Assembly (NCBI GenBank): GCA_009775705.1
Contig: VSQE01000005.1
Coordinates: forward strand, 1-58,569
Direction: 5' to 3'
Length of the DNA stretch: 58,569 bases
Origin: Prevotellamassilia sp.
Lineage (GTDB): Bacteria > Bacteroidota > Bacteroidia > Bacteroidales > Bacteroidaceae
Part shown: in pieces, positions 58,361-58,569 of the stretch
Numbering within the stretch: the first letter of the stretch is position 1
Layout of the letters: each line of letters opens with the position of its first letter
Program-made: the position numbers and the translations under genes
The notes under the pieces: generated by a model
Seen by the model: the letters and a program-made list of their open reading frames with translations, nothing else
The model's database searches: none
What the model was told of the DNA's origin: nothing

Positions 58361-58569
58361 ATGAAAGTCGTTATAACCTCATCAGACTACAACGACCCTC
58401 AATATGCCATTTACGTGCTTATTATCAGTACATTATGCTATTTTCTCAATATTCACTTACTTGCAGTTGTGAATATTAAAGATACCGATCAGATACTTTG
58501 CGATAATAATAGCCTTTGCCATATTCCAAACGATGGTTATCCATGTCCATTTCTATATAAGTGTCTCCA
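58361..58569 (+). CDS. Possible partial protein running off the right edge
   Basis: From the ATG at 58361 a plus-strand frame stays open for 69 codons to the end of the window (begins M-K-V-V-I-T-S-S-D-Y-N). In such AT-rich sequence chance frames of this length are uncommon, but there is no recognisable domain. A hydrophobic stretch lies near residues 17-37 and three cysteines follow later. It diverges from the HAD gene with a 64-base gap. Confidence 0.35.
   Translation, partial: MKVVITSSDYNDPQYAIYVLIISTLCYFLNIHLLAVVNIKDTDQILCDNNSLCHIPNDGYPCPFLYKCL

Overview
This looks like a chromosomal window from a Bacteroidales (Bacteroidota) bacterium. The core genes (rimP-nusA-infB-cvpA-sufB, a MaeB-type malic enzyme, LolD) are of that type. 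Promoters where recognisable follow the Bacteroidota -33 TTTG / -7 TAnnTTTG pattern, SD sequences are mostly absent, and several exported proteins (an Omp28 lipoprotein, a DUF6029-like barrel, two proteins with type IX-like C-terminal tails) are characteristic of the phylum. I cannot name the species.

Region 1 (1-14.7 kb, plus strand) is a tightly packed glycan assembly operon. It holds the end of a Wzx-type flippase, nine glycosyltransferases of the GT2, GT4 and GNT-I-like kinds, a UDP-galactopyranose-mutase-like flavoprotein, a membrane acyltransferase, a Wzy-type polymerase and a terminal WecG/TagA (GT26) enzyme. Three genes carry in-frame poly-G runs (11, 7 and 9 G). A one-base slip in any of them would truncate the protein, which suggests phase variation by slippage. 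Base composition is mosaic: very AT-rich at the left, GC-rich from 12.77 kb. A bidirectional terminator ends the operon.

Region 2 (14.8-18.9 kb, minus strand) has an exported M60 (mucinase-type) metallopeptidase and a leucine-rich-repeat protein with a type IX-like tail. Region 3 (18.9-31.0 kb, minus strand) is a second, self-contained exopolysaccharide operon: initiating sugar transferase, SLBB export protein, Wzz, Wzy, GT2, F420-hydrogenase-beta-like protein, pyruvyl transferase, Wzx, GT2 and a WecA-like transferase. A promoter, intrinsic terminator and large hairpin precede it. About 1 kb of non-coding DNA follows, with another 9-G run.

Region 4 (32.0-38.1 kb) pairs cysD with a sulfotransferase on the plus strand. 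A perfect 29-bp hairpin separates them from a convergent minus-strand envelope operon (TlpA-like thioredoxin, DUF6029-like barrel, Omp28, type IX cargo). Region 5 (38.2-45.3 kb, minus strand) is the translation/transcription operon plus cvpA-sufB, then a C10 peptidase lipoprotein. Region 6 (47.1-51.9 kb, plus strand) has a rod-like candidate ncRNA, a small HTH protein, LolD, a CvfB-like RNA-binding protein, a candidate sRNA or leader, Hsp20 and cysN, which lies 17 kb from its partner cysD.

Region 7 (51.9-57.3 kb, minus strand) has the GDP-fucose pathway (gmd, fcl), a malic enzyme fused to a phosphotransacetylase domain, and a small outer-membrane barrel. The right end (57.5-58.6 kb) turns abruptly AT-rich. 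There a terminator, a short tail resembling the end of GuaA and 8-bp direct repeats suggest the edge of an integrated element carrying a HAD phosphatase.

The main theme is surface glycan: two abutting assembly systems, sugar-nucleotide supply, a sulfotransferase with its sulfate-activation enzymes, exported glycoprotein-targeting proteins, and signs of variable expression.
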